A stretch of 64,000 bases of DNA from DASVTR01 sp036387475. GTDB lineage: Bacteria > Acidobacteriota > Blastocatellia > Pyrinomonadales > Pyrinomonadaceae. Shown here piece after piece: positions 24,661 to 32,140 of this stretch. Positions within the stretch are counted from its first letter, which is position 1. Every line of letters starts with the position of its first letter. The stretch lies in assembly GCA_036387475.1 (NCBI GenBank), contig DASVTR010000020.1, positions 1 to 64,000 of the forward strand. The letters run 5' to 3'. The position numbers and the translations under genes are program-made. The notes under the pieces are model-generated. The model did not search any database. It worked only from the letters and a program-made list of their open reading frames with translations, and had not been told where the DNA came from.

Positions 24661-24734
24661 ATGAACGATGAACGCGGCAGCGATGAACTGTTAAGCTCTT
24701 AACAGTTCATCGTTCCGCGTTCTGCGTTCATCGT
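24661..24734. repeat. Heptamer-arm hairpin repeat (GATGAAC family)
   Basis: GATGAAC, GCGGCAGC and GATGAACTGTTAAG pair with CTTAACAGTTCATC, GTTCCGC, GTTCATC. The centre CTGTTAAGCTCTTAACAG is itself an almost perfect palindrome. It lies between the desaturase and the sensor kinase. Confidence 0.85.
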
Positions 24735-24747
24735 TTACAATACGTTC

Positions 24748-25659
24748 GTGCGTGTTAGCGGTCGTCGTAAATCAATCGTCTTCTTCGTCACGTTCGGCGC
24801 TTGTCTTGTAGCACTGGCAATCGCGCTGAACGTCGGCTGGATTCTGCTCAACTGGCGTCAACTAGCGCTGCTCGTTCTGGGCATCATCTTCTTCATCGCC
24901 ATCATCAGCGGGCTTGTGCTCAATACAATCTTTCTCGTCCGCGAGATTCGCCGCAACGAACAACACGACGCCTTTATCAATGCCGTCACGCACGAACTGA
25001 AAACGCCCATCGCCTCGATTCGTCTCTACCTGCAAACACTACAAACGCGTGAAGTGGACGAGGCCAAGCGCCGCGAGTTTTACAACGTGATGCTGGAAGA
25101 CAGCAATCGCCTGCTGCACACGGTCGAGCAGGTATTGCGCGCAGGGCGGACGGGCGACCGCCGCCGCCAGATTAATACGGGCGTGATAGACATTGGCGAG
25201 ATGGCGCGCGAGTCTGTTGAGTTGGCCCGCACGCGCTATAACCTGACTGAAGACTCGCTGCGTTTTACCAATTCTTTGCCCGAAGGCGAGCCAGCCCTTG
25301 TCTTCGGCGACGCAGAGGAATTACGCGCGGCCTTCTCAAATCTGCTGGATAACGCGGTTAAGTATTCTGACGATGAAGTATTGATTACGACAGAGGTGGC
25401 GGCGATTGATGAGCGGCGCGTGGCGGTGAGCATCAAAGACCGTGGCATAGGGATTCCACGCGCAGAATTGAAGCGCATCTTTAAGCGCTTCTATCGCGCG
25501 CCCGGCCACTTCATGAAGCGTTTCAAGGGCACAGGGTTAGGACTCTTCATCGTTCGCTCGATTGTCAAAAAGCATGGCGGTCGCGCCTTTGCCGAAAGTG
25601 AGGGCGAAGGCCGCGGCAGCACTTTTACGATTCAACTGCCGAGGACAATTAAAAGATGA
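24748..25659 (+). CDS. Sensor histidine kinase
   Basis: 303 residues, inner membrane. Two hydrophobic segments (about 8-33 and 38-66) flank almost no periplasmic loop, so it likely senses something within the membrane or cytoplasm. The HisKA H-box is NAVTHELKTPIAS with phospho-acceptor H82. The ATPase has the N-box LLDNAVKYSDDE, the G1 DRGIGIP, and the G2 GTGLGLFIVR. GTG at 24748 is the only sensible start. Its end overlaps the response regulator gene by 4 bases (ATGA), marking a coupled pair. Confidence 0.9.
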   Translation: MRVSGRRKSIVFFVTFGACLVALAIALNVGWILLNWRQLALLVLGIIFFIAIISGLVLNTIFLVREIRRNEQHDAFINAVTHELKTPIASIRLYLQTLQTREVDEAKRREFYNVMLEDSNRLLHTVEQVLRAGRTGDRRRQINTGVIDIGEMARESVELARTRYNLTEDSLRFTNSLPEGEPALVFGDAEELRAAFSNLLDNAVKYSDDEVLITTEVAAIDERRVAVSIKDRGIGIPRAELKRIFKRFYRAPGHFMKRFKGTGLGLFIVRSIVKKHGGRAFAESEGEGRGSTFTIQLPRTIKR

Positions 25660-26474
25660 GCGCCGTCCTGGTCGTAGAAGACGAACAACACCTGGCCGAC
25701 GGGCTGCGCTTCAATTTGGAAGCCGAAGGCTACAAGGTTGAGACAATCGGCAACGGCGAGGCCGCGCTTGAATTGTTAACGAGAGAGCGCAAACGTTTCG
25801 CTGCGGTCGTCCTCGACGTGATGCTGCCGGGGATGGACGGCTTTACGGTCGCGGCGGAATTGCGGCGCGTGGGCCAGTTTGTTCCCATCCTGATGCTGAC
25901 CGCACGCGGGCGTCCCGAAGATGTCCTGCGCGGATTTGAAGCAGGCGCTGACGATTACCTCCCAAAGCCCTTCGAGTTGGCTATCCTGCTGGCGCGGCTG
26001 CGCGGGCTGCTCAGGCGCAGCGAATGGCTGTATCGAGATCAAGACAATGGAGTCGGCGCACCGGACGACGACGCGCCCGCACAGGCTACCGAAGATGAAA
26101 CGGTGGGCCACAAACGCGAAGCTCCCGCCCGAAAAACATCCGCAGAGGTTTTCATCTTCGACGGCAAGACGATTGACTTCGGCGCTCTGGAGTTGCGCGT
26201 TGGCCCAAGAGTTGTGCGGCTGACTTTGATGGAGACTGAGCTGATTCGCTATCTCATCAAGCACGCAGGAAGGCCCGTCTCGCGCAAGGCGATGCTCGAA
26301 GATGTCTGGGGACTGCACGAAGACACGGACACGCGCGCCATAGATAATTTCATCGTCCGCCTGCGCAGGTACATCGAAGGCGAGCCATCCAAACCAAAAC
26401 ATCTCTTGACGGTCAGGGGCGTCGGCTATCGTTTCATCGCCGAACCCGAAACGGAAGGCAAAGGGCAGAAGTAG
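25656..26474 (+). CDS. OmpR/PhoB-type response regulator
   Basis: 272 residues. The receiver domain (about 1-118) has the acidic pair VVEDE near the start, phospho-acceptor D54 in VVLDVMLPGMDGF, the switch Thr in LMLTARG, and the Lys in DYLPKPFE. A long hydrophilic linker (about 125-165) is unusual for the family. It leads to a winged-helix DNA-binding domain (about 170-265) with VSRKAMLEDVWG and RAIDNFIVRLRRYIE. It overlaps the sensor kinase gene by 4 bases, which is its evident partner. Target genes are unknown; the desaturase upstream is a candidate. Confidence 0.92.
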   Translation: MSAVLVVEDEQHLADGLRFNLEAEGYKVETIGNGEAALELLTRERKRFAAVVLDVMLPGMDGFTVAAELRRVGQFVPILMLTARGRPEDVLRGFEAGADDYLPKPFELAILLARLRGLLRRSEWLYRDQDNGVGAPDDDAPAQATEDETVGHKREAPARKTSAEVFIFDGKTIDFGALELRVGPRVVRLTLMETELIRYLIKHAGRPVSRKAMLEDVWGLHEDTDTRAIDNFIVRLRRYIEGEPSKPKHLLTVRGVGYRFIAEPETEGKGQK

Positions 26475-26518
26475 AAAGGCACAGAGGGAAAGAGTCTAAT
26501 CGTGCACGCCCGTGGGGG

Positions 26519-26836
26519 TCATCTCGACGGCTCCCAGCCGCTCCAGATAACGTATGCGATGGTGAGAATAAAGAGCAGTGCAAAACAGAGGGTGGCAAAA
26601 ACAAATGGGTCAATCGGAAAAAAGCTATGTACCTCTTCTTCCTCTTCAGTCAAATCCTGCGGAAGCTTCAGATCGCCCGTGTTGACGGCGAGCGTGCCGT
26701 CGTTATTAGAACTTTGAGTGTTGCCCGCGCCGCGTTTTTCTTCAAGCGGCGCGAGGCGCGCTTCGTATTCCGATTCGCCGGAGTTGTTTCCTCCCCTAGC
26801 GAGACGCGCACGCCGCGACCTTTTCCTTATAGCCAT
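26519..26836 (-). CDS. Small tail-anchored membrane protein
   Basis: 105 residues with no recognised family. It has a very basic N-terminus (MAIRKRSRRARLARGG), an acidic middle (LTEEEEEVHSFF), and one C-terminal membrane helix (about 77-98: FATLCFALLFILTIAYVIW). It begins 10 bases before the end of corA in the same direction, so the two should be translated together. It may sit beside CorA in the membrane. The evidence for being real is the coupling and the sensible protein composition. Confidence 0.55.
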   Translation of the reverse strand: MAIRKRSRRARLARGGNNSGESEYEARLAPLEEKRGAGNTQSSNNDGTLAVNTGDLKLPQDLTEEEEEVHSFFPIDPFVFATLCFALLFILTIAYVIWSGWEPSR

Positions 26837-27798
26837 TTAATCTTCCTAAGATAAAGATAGAGTCCTAAGCCGATGAGGAACATCGCGAGCAGAGCGAAGA
26901 CGTAGCCGTATCTCGCGTGTAGCTCTGGCATGTAGGTGAAGTTCATTCCGTAGATACCGGCGATGAGCGTCACAGACATGAGGATTGTAGCAATCGAGGT
27001 CAGCCGTTTCATCACCACGTTCATGCGATTGCCCTGAATCGAAAGATAAGCGTCCATCGTTGAGCCGAGCATATCGCGGAGCGTGTCAATCGTATCGGCG
27101 ACTCGAATGATGTGGTCGAAGACATCCTGGAAATAGACGTGCGTTTCGCGTGCGAAGATTGGCTGCTCGCGCCTGAGCATCGTGTTAAAGACATCGCGCA
27201 GCGGCGTAATCGAACGCCGCAGCCAGAGGAGTTGTTTCTTGATGCGAAAGATTTCCTCTATGGAGCGCGGGTCGAAGACACCGAAGATTTGGTCTTCCAG
27301 ATCATCCATCCGCTCGCTCATCGTGTCCAGCAGCGGCAGGTAATCGTCAACAATCGCATCCATCAAGAGGTATGCGAGCAATCCTGCTCCATGTTCCGCG
27401 CGGTCAGTCCATTCATGCCAGAGCCGCGAAGCAGTCTCGACGGCGCGAATGGGTTGGCTATGAACCGTGACGAGGTAGTTCTTGCCGAGAAAGATATTCA
27501 ACTCGCGCAACTCAAGCTTGTTTTCCGGGCCGACTAGTTCGGCCTCGTAAAGCACGATGAAATAATAGCCCTGATACTCTTCGACCTTGGGCCGCTGGTG
27601 GGCGTTGCGGCAGTCTTCAATTGAGAGCGGGTGAAAGCTGAACTCTTCGGCCAGTTCTATAAAATCCTCGCTCGTCGGGTCTGAGACATCGGCCCAGACG
27701 ACGTTCTGCTCGCCCAGACAAAAGTCGCTGATATCGGCTGCCGGAAAGTCTTCCTGAAACTTTTTGGACGTGCTATCCAGGCAAATAGTCTTAATCAA
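26827..27798 (-). CDS. corA: CorA family magnesium/divalent cation channel
   Basis: 323 residues. A homopentameric inner membrane channel for Mg2+ or Co2+/Ni2+. The cytoplasmic N-terminal funnel is followed by the long pore helix. The C-terminal pair of membrane helices carries the signature YGMNF and the periplasmic loop TYMPELHARYG. The end, YLRKIKWL, is the typical basic sphincter ring. Gene direction matches the BMC genes upstream, though 148 bases and no obvious terminator lie between; whether it belongs to that unit is uncertain. Confidence 0.93.
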   Translation of the reverse strand: MIKTICLDSTSKKFQEDFPAADISDFCLGEQNVVWADVSDPTSEDFIELAEEFSFHPLSIEDCRNAHQRPKVEEYQGYYFIVLYEAELVGPENKLELRELNIFLGKNYLVTVHSQPIRAVETASRLWHEWTDRAEHGAGLLAYLLMDAIVDDYLPLLDTMSERMDDLEDQIFGVFDPRSIEEIFRIKKQLLWLRRSITPLRDVFNTMLRREQPIFARETHVYFQDVFDHIIRVADTIDTLRDMLGSTMDAYLSIQGNRMNVVMKRLTSIATILMSVTLIAGIYGMNFTYMPELHARYGYVFALLAMFLIGLGLYLYLRKIKWL

Positions 27799-27946
27799 AC
27801 CGGCCTGTTCTCCTTTATCCGAGATAGAACGAGTTTGGCTGTCAGAAACAGCGAAGCTTAAAACTAAAGCTCAACTTTAAGAGTAGAGACAAAAAGGAAT
27901 TTTGGAGCGGCACGCCTTCAATCCCCTTATCCCTTTTCACTTCGTT

Positions 27947-28270
27947 TTATTCTTTGGCGCTGACAGAGCCGCTGATCTTCTTACGCGTTGTCTCACCCGT
28001 CTTGAGCACGGGGACGGCCCTGTCCACATCCATGTGCGGGCGCGGGATGACGTGCGTGGCGACGACCGTACCGACGCGAGAGGCGGCAGCCGCACCGGCG
28101 TCCACCGCCGCCCTAACGGCAGCCACATCTCCGCGCACAATCGCCGTCACCAACCCGGCGTCAATCTTCTCATAGCCAACCAGATGAACATTAGCGGCCT
28201 TGACCATCGCGTCAGCCGCCTCGATCATCGCCACCAATCCCATACATTCAACCATTCCGAGTGCTTCCAT
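27947..28270 (-). CDS. BMC-domain hexameric microcompartment shell protein (second copy)
   Basis: 107 residues. One BMC fold of the PduA/EutM/CcmK type covers about residues 1-88: MEALGMVECMGLVAMIEAAD, MVKAANVHLVGYEKIDAG and VRGDVAAVRAAVDAGAA. Hexamers of such proteins tile the facets of a microcompartment, with the central pore passing substrates. A basic C-terminal tail (KTGETTRKKISGS) follows. It is clearly a paralogue of the shell gene at 34187-34585, yet lies at the other end of the locus, separated by ten kilobases' worth of related genes. GAGG stands upstream of the ATG. Confidence 0.94.
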   Translation of the reverse strand: MEALGMVECMGLVAMIEAADAMVKAANVHLVGYEKIDAGLVTAIVRGDVAAVRAAVDAGAAAASRVGTVVATHVIPRPHMDVDRAVPVLKTGETTRKKISGSVSAKE

Positions 28271-28370
28271 ACCTTGCCTCTACTTTCAAGCGTCTACGCT
28301 TTGATAACTTAAAACGATTCTCTGCGATTTGAAGTCCTGAGCTATCCCGCCAACGAAGCCAGGTGCTGAA

Positions 28371-29000
28371 TTAAGGAACACGCCTGAACACTTTGATAAT
28401 CTCGTAGGGCTGCTCCAGCGCTGCCCTAACCGTTTGTTCCCTTTGAGCGCTTTCCCTCACTCCGGGCGGAAGTTTCTTAAAAGCGTTAGGCGGATTATTG
28501 CGCCTCGGTGTAAACCTGATTTTCTGAGTGAGCACTTTTCCATCCGGCGACAATTCCCATTTTTCCGTGAACTCGTCCTTGAGGAGCACCCCCTCGGTCT
28601 TGAAAGAGCGACTCATACGGATTGTGCATTTTGAGAGCAGTTTGGATTTATCCCACTTGCTTGTGCAGTCGTAGGTGACGTACTCGGACAACGATGGAAT
28701 GCTTTCCTTTCGACCGTCCGTGTAGTAGGCAAACTCGCGCTGCCGCTCTTCAGTTCCCATGACAACCGTGCGCGAGACTTTAATTTCCGGCTCATCCTGT
28801 GCGATGACCAACCTTATGTCAGCCTTCGATGAAGGGTCTCTGAGATTCAACTTGCTTTCTGTTTTATCGAGCGCCCAAGTGCCGCTGAAGTCCGTGCGAC
28901 TCTGCTTCGGCGAATTATTCTTCGCCTCCTGACCGAAACAAAAAGCCGCCCAGAGGAAGCAGAGCAAACTGATAAATACTTTGACAGTGCGGCTCATCAT
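28371..29000 (-). CDS. Secreted protein, lipocalin-like, unknown function
   Basis: 209 residues with a signal peptide (about 1-23). The mature protein opens with FSGTWALDKTESKL, a pattern common in secreted acidobacterial proteins with lipocalin-like beta-barrels. Repeated strands follow, describing charge-alternating segments (EFAYYTDGRKES, DEFTEKWELSPDGKV). It lies just 4 bases downstream of the DUF711 gene and upstream of a shell protein gene, in the same direction. Because it is exported, it cannot work inside the microcompartment and may be a bystander. Confidence 0.6.
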   Translation of the reverse strand: MMSRTVKVFISLLCFLWAAFCFGQEAKNNSPKQSRTDFSGTWALDKTESKLNLRDPSSKADIRLVIAQDEPEIKVSRTVVMGTEERQREFAYYTDGRKESIPSLSEYVTYDCTSKWDKSKLLSKCTIRMSRSFKTEGVLLKDEFTEKWELSPDGKVLTQKIRFTPRRNNPPNAFKKLPPGVRESAQREQTVRAALEQPYEIIKVFRRVP

Positions 29001-29003
29001 TAT

Positions 29004-30371
29004 TTAATTCCTTAACGAATGAATCGGCGCGGGGATGCGTCCGCCGCGGCGTATGAAATCATCCGAGGAGAAAGCGTTGACGGCCATGATGGGGGCGCTC
29101 CCCAAGAGTCCACCGAACTCTACCATCTCGCCAACGGTCTTGCCGGGCACGGGGATGATGCGGACGGCTGTCGTCTTGTTGTTCATCACACCTATAGCCA
29201 TTTCGTCGGCGATGATGGCGGCCAGAGTTTCGGCTGAAGTGTTGCCGGGCACGGCCACCATGTCAATGCCGACTGAGCAGACGCTCGTCCATGCTTCCAG
29301 CTTGTCGAGGGAGAGAGCACCCGCGCGTGCGGCCTCGATCATCGTTGCGTCTTCCGAGACAGGGATGAACGCGCCGCTCATGCCGCCGACAGAAGCGGAG
29401 GCCATTGCGCCGCCCTTCTTGACGGCATCGGTCAAAAGAGCGAGCGCGGCGGTCGTGCCGTGTGTGCCTGCGCGCTCAAAGCCCATCGCTTCGATGATGT
29501 CGGCGACGGAATCTCCGAGCGCGGGCGTCGGTGCGAGTGAGAGGTCGATGATGCCGAAGGGAATATTCAGACGCCGCGCCGTTTCGCGCCCGACCAGTTC
29601 GCCTGCGCGTGCGAGCTTGAAAGAGAGTTTCTTAATGACTTCGGCCAACTCATCAAGCGGCAAATCGCGTGCTTCGTGGCGAACGGCGTGATTGACGACG
29701 CCTGGGCCGGAAACGCCGACGTTAATGACAGCCTCCGGTTCTCCCGTGCCGTGAAACGCGCCAGCCATAAACGGATTGTCTTCGACCGCGTTGGCAAAGC
29801 AGACAAACTTGGCGCAGGCTATGCCCCCGGCTTCGCGCGTCCGCTCGGCCATCTCCTTAATCAAGTGGCCTGTGCGCCGCACGGCGTCCATGTTGATGCC
29901 TGCGCGCGTCGTCGCAACGTTGAGCGAAGAACAGAGCCTTTTCGTTGAAGCGAGAGCTTCGGGAATCGAGTCGAGAAACTCGCTCTCGGCGTTTGTCCAA
30001 CCCTTATGCACGAGCGCGGAGTAGCCGCCGATGAAATCGACGCCGACCGCTTGTGCCGCTTCGTCAATAGCGCGCGCGAGTTGAACGTAATCGCCGCGAG
30101 CGTTGGGGCTTCCGCCAATCTGCGAAGCAGGCGTAATCGAGATACGCTTGTTGGCGATGCGTATGCCGACCTCTTCGCCAATCTCATCAACGGTCTTGAC
30201 CAAATCGCGCGCCACGCGCTCTATCTTCTCGCGCACGCGCGCACTGGTGCGCTCCATAGAATCAGAGGCACAGTCGCGCAGGCTCAAGCCAAGCGTCACC
30301 GTTCGGATGTCCAGATGCTCCATCTCCGTCATCCGCACAGTCTGTAAGATTTCCGCCTGTGTGTATTCCAT
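29004..30371 (-). CDS. DUF711 (UPF0210) PFL-like protein
   Basis: 455 residues, full family length. The family has an alpha/beta barrel related to pyruvate formate-lyase, but its biochemical role is not known. Conserved blocks seen are LDIRTVTLGLSLRDCASDS, GINMDAVRR, GEPEAVINVGVSGPGVV and VRIIPVPGKTVGEMVEFGG. No glycyl-radical motif of the RVxGY type is visible, so it is not an ordinary glycyl-radical enzyme. In many bacteria its gene neighbours a small ACT-domain protein; here an ACT gene lies two genes upstream inside a microcompartment locus. It is a candidate for the missing core enzyme. The start codon directly follows a repeat arm with no Shine-Dalgarno. Confidence 0.9.
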   Translation of the reverse strand: MEYTQAEILQTVRMTEMEHLDIRTVTLGLSLRDCASDSMERTSARVREKIERVARDLVKTVDEIGEEVGIRIANKRISITPASQIGGSPNARGDYVQLARAIDEAAQAVGVDFIGGYSALVHKGWTNAESEFLDSIPEALASTKRLCSSLNVATTRAGINMDAVRRTGHLIKEMAERTREAGGIACAKFVCFANAVEDNPFMAGAFHGTGEPEAVINVGVSGPGVVNHAVRHEARDLPLDELAEVIKKLSFKLARAGELVGRETARRLNIPFGIIDLSLAPTPALGDSVADIIEAMGFERAGTHGTTAALALLTDAVKKGGAMASASVGGMSGAFIPVSEDATMIEAARAGALSLDKLEAWTSVCSVGIDMVAVPGNTSAETLAAIIADEMAIGVMNNKTTAVRIIPVPGKTVGEMVEFGGLLGSAPIMAVNAFSSDDFIRRGGRIPAPIHSLRN

Positions 30372-30372
30372 G

Positions 30373-30445
30373 TTCAGTTTTCAGTTTTCAGTTTTCAGTT
30401 ATGAATTAAGAATTGTCTTTAACTCAAAACTGAAAACTGAAAACT
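30373..30445. repeat. Heptamer-arm hairpin repeat (CAGTTTT family)
   Basis: Three TCAGTTT/TCAGTTA units on the left; CTCAAAA, CTGAAAA, CTGAAAA on the right. It directly precedes the DUF711 start codon and takes the place where a Shine-Dalgarno would be. Confidence 0.85.
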
Positions 30446-30450
30446 TTCAT

Positions 30451-31065
30451 TCAGAGTATGCGGCCAAGCAAGAGCAGCAAGAGGGAAAGAATTATCAGCG
30501 CTGTGGCGACGAGCACAAAGCGCAGGCTGGGGTCTGCCGCCGCTTCGTCGAGCACGACGTTTGAAGCGCGGCGCAGTTTCTCTGCGCGAGGCCGCAAGCT
30601 CTCGTCCACACGCTCGCGCGCCACAGCGGCAACACGCTGCCGCTTGCTCGCAGCGTCGTCTGCGGGAACAACGCTCGACGCAGCAGCATTGTCCGGCGCA
30701 ACAACATTCGCAGGTGGCTGATTCTCAACAGGCAGGCTCTGCGCAACAGCATCCTTGCCGCGCACGTCTCCCGGCGCAGGAGTTTCCGCCTTTATCATCG
30801 CTTCCGCCTTCACCGGCGTTTCCGCCATCGCGGGTGCTGCTGCCGTCGTCGTCGCGGCAGGAGCGATTGATTCTACGTTCGCGCCGGAATCCGTCGCCGT
30901 TTGTTGCGGCTCGTCCGTCGCAGCAGCAGCGGCAGCAGCGCCGTTTGGCGCGTCCACACGACTGCCTTCTGTCAGAGAAACGCCGCATTGCGGACAGAAT
31001 GCAGAGCGAGCGCGAATCGCCGCGCCGCATGACTTACACCGACGTGCTATTTCCGGTTCAGACAT
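30451..31065 (-). CDS. Zinc-ribbon membrane protein
   Basis: 204 residues. N-terminal double CxxC zinc ribbon: CKSCGAAI and CPQCGVSL (about 11-32). A long Ala/Pro/Thr/Glu-rich region follows (about 40-140). A basic stretch (KRQRVAAVARERVDE) precedes a C-terminal membrane helix at about 182-203 (LVATALIILSLLLLLLG). It is codirectional with ACT upstream and DUF711 downstream, separated by repeat hairpins on both sides. The architecture suggests a membrane-tethered adaptor rather than an enzyme; I do not recognise a family beyond the ribbon. Confidence 0.65.
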   Translation of the reverse strand: MSEPEIARRCKSCGAAIRARSAFCPQCGVSLTEGSRVDAPNGAAAAAAATDEPQQTATDSGANVESIAPAATTTAAAPAMAETPVKAEAMIKAETPAPGDVRGKDAVAQSLPVENQPPANVVAPDNAAASSVVPADDAASKRQRVAAVARERVDESLRPRAEKLRRASNVVLDEAAADPSLRFVLVATALIILSLLLLLLGRIL

Positions 31066-31070
31066 AAAGA

Positions 31071-31148
31071 TTAACGATGAACGCGGAACGATGAACGATG
31101 AAGGTCAGAAACAACTTTGTATTCATCGTTCATCGTTCCGCGTTCATA
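31071..31148. repeat. Heptamer-arm hairpin repeat (GATGAAC family)
   Basis: GATGAAC, GCGGAAC, GATGAAC, GATGAAG against the inverted arm ATTCATC, GTTCATC, GTTCCGC, GTTCATA. A clean 7-bp period. Confidence 0.85.
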
Positions 31149-31154
31149 CTTTCT

Positions 31155-31637
31155 CTAGATTCTGTGCATCGCGTTGAAGAGGTCTTCGCGTTGCGCGTAG
31201 ATGCGGACGCCGAGGCGTTCGCCCTCGCTGCGAAAACGTTCTTTCAACTCGGTGGCGGAGAGGCGCGAGCGTGAGCTGTCGGCAATGATAACCATCGCAA
31301 ACTTGCCCTGCACGACCGTTTGGTTAATGTCTATGATGCTGCATTCGGCTTCGGCCAGCACCTGGGAGACGGCTGCGACGATGCCCGGATGGTCAACGCC
31401 GAAGACGGAGATAATCATACGCTCGGCAGACCCGGCGGCGCGCGCCTCGCGCTCGCGTGCGTTTCTACTGCCTGTGTCTGAACTGCCTGCCGCCGCGCTT
31501 CCGTTCGTCTCCACCAACGGCTCAATAGCACGATACACGTCCGTCACCAATTGCTCGACCGCCTGCTCGTCCGCCCCGGCGCCGAGGCGTCCGTAAACCG
31601 CGCGCGTGATGCGATAAATCAACTCTTCGTTAGCCAT
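31155..31637 (-). CDS. ACT-domain protein with N-terminal amphipathic helix
   Basis: 160 residues. The C-terminal ACT domain (about 73-155) begins RMIISVFGVDHPGIVAAVSQ, like the small ACT proteins of the UPF0237 type, which bind amino acids or related ligands. A preceding segment (residues about 3-35) forms an amphipathic helix, LIYRITRAVYGRLGAGADEQ, joined by a flexible Ser/Gly/Arg linker. Such helix-plus-linker ends resemble encapsulation peptides that draw enzymes into microcompartments; that is inference from the locus. UPF0237 and DUF711 genes are neighbours in many genomes. Confidence 0.82.
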   Translation of the reverse strand: MANEELIYRITRAVYGRLGAGADEQAVEQLVTDVYRAIEPLVETNGSAAAGSSDTGSRNAREREARAAGSAERMIISVFGVDHPGIVAAVSQVLAEAECSIIDINQTVVQGKFAMVIIADSSRSRLSATELKERFRSEGERLGVRIYAQREDLFNAMHRI

Positions 31638-31642
31638 TTTAA

Positions 31643-31715
31643 AGTAATCGGTAATCAGTGGTCAGTGGTCAGTAAAAGCTAGAACCTAATTACTGACTAC
31701 TGACTACTGATTACC
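31643..31715. repeat. Heptamer-arm hairpin repeat (GTAATCA/GTGGTCA family)
   Basis: GTAATCG, GTAATCA, GTGGTCA, GTGGTCA, GTAAAAG on the left; inverted TACTGAC units on the right. The right arm reaches into the stop codon of the vertex protein gene. Related to the copy at 35783. Confidence 0.85.
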
Positions 31716-32037
31716 TTCTTTCGTTCGCCCTCAACTCGCGCGCCGCTTCAATCGCGTCTTCCGATTGCGCGTCCTGCAAATCCATGCGGTCAACGATGGC
31801 GACGACCGCCGCTTCAATCGCCATCTCCTGATTACCGATGGCAGTGCGCGCGGCCTTGCCGTAAGCGCACATCACGACTTCGCCGATGCCTGCGCCGAGG
31901 CGGTCTGCGACGACGACGATGTTCTTCGTCGGCTCTTTATCGAGATCATACGGATGGACAATCAAAAAACGGACGCCCTCCAGATCGGGCGTCTTCTTCG
32001 TAGACCAAACCGTGCCAACGACTTTGCCTAGAAACAT
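31711..32037 (-). CDS. EutN/CcmL-type pentameric microcompartment vertex protein
   Basis: 108 residues covering the whole EutN/CcmL beta-barrel fold: MFLGKVVGTVWSTKK at the start, LIVHPYDLD, VVVADRLGAGIGEVVMCAYG and AIVDRMDL. Pentamers of this family cap the twelve vertices of a microcompartment shell. Its presence with two hexamer genes gives the minimal set for a closed shell. No trimer (BMC-T) gene is present in the window. A repeat hairpin stands directly upstream of the ATG, without an evident Shine-Dalgarno. Confidence 0.95.
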   Translation of the reverse strand: MFLGKVVGTVWSTKKTPDLEGVRFLIVHPYDLDKEPTKNIVVVADRLGAGIGEVVMCAYGKAARTAIGNQEMAIEAAVVAIVDRMDLQDAQSEDAIEAARELRANERR

Positions 32038-32040
32038 ATG

Positions 32041-32138
32041 TTTTCTGTTTTCAGTTTTTAGTTTTTAGTTTTCAGTTAAAAGAAAAACAGACGCGACGCT
32101 GGCGTTTCTTTAACTGAAAACTGAAAACCGAAAACTAT
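32041..32138. repeat. Heptamer-arm hairpin repeat (CAGTTTT/TAGTTTT family)
   Basis: TCAGTTT, TTAGTTT, TTAGTTT, TCAGTTA on the left and TAACTGA, AAACTGA, AAACCGA on the right. The spacer carries its own short pairing: ACGCGAC next to GCGTTTC. Confidence 0.8.
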
Positions 32139-32140
32139 CT

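Noticed and set aside
29004..30371. DUF711 protein as a glycyl-radical enzyme
   Set aside because: No RVxGY-type glycyl-radical motif near the C-terminus and no activating enzyme gene nearby; only the fold family is shared.
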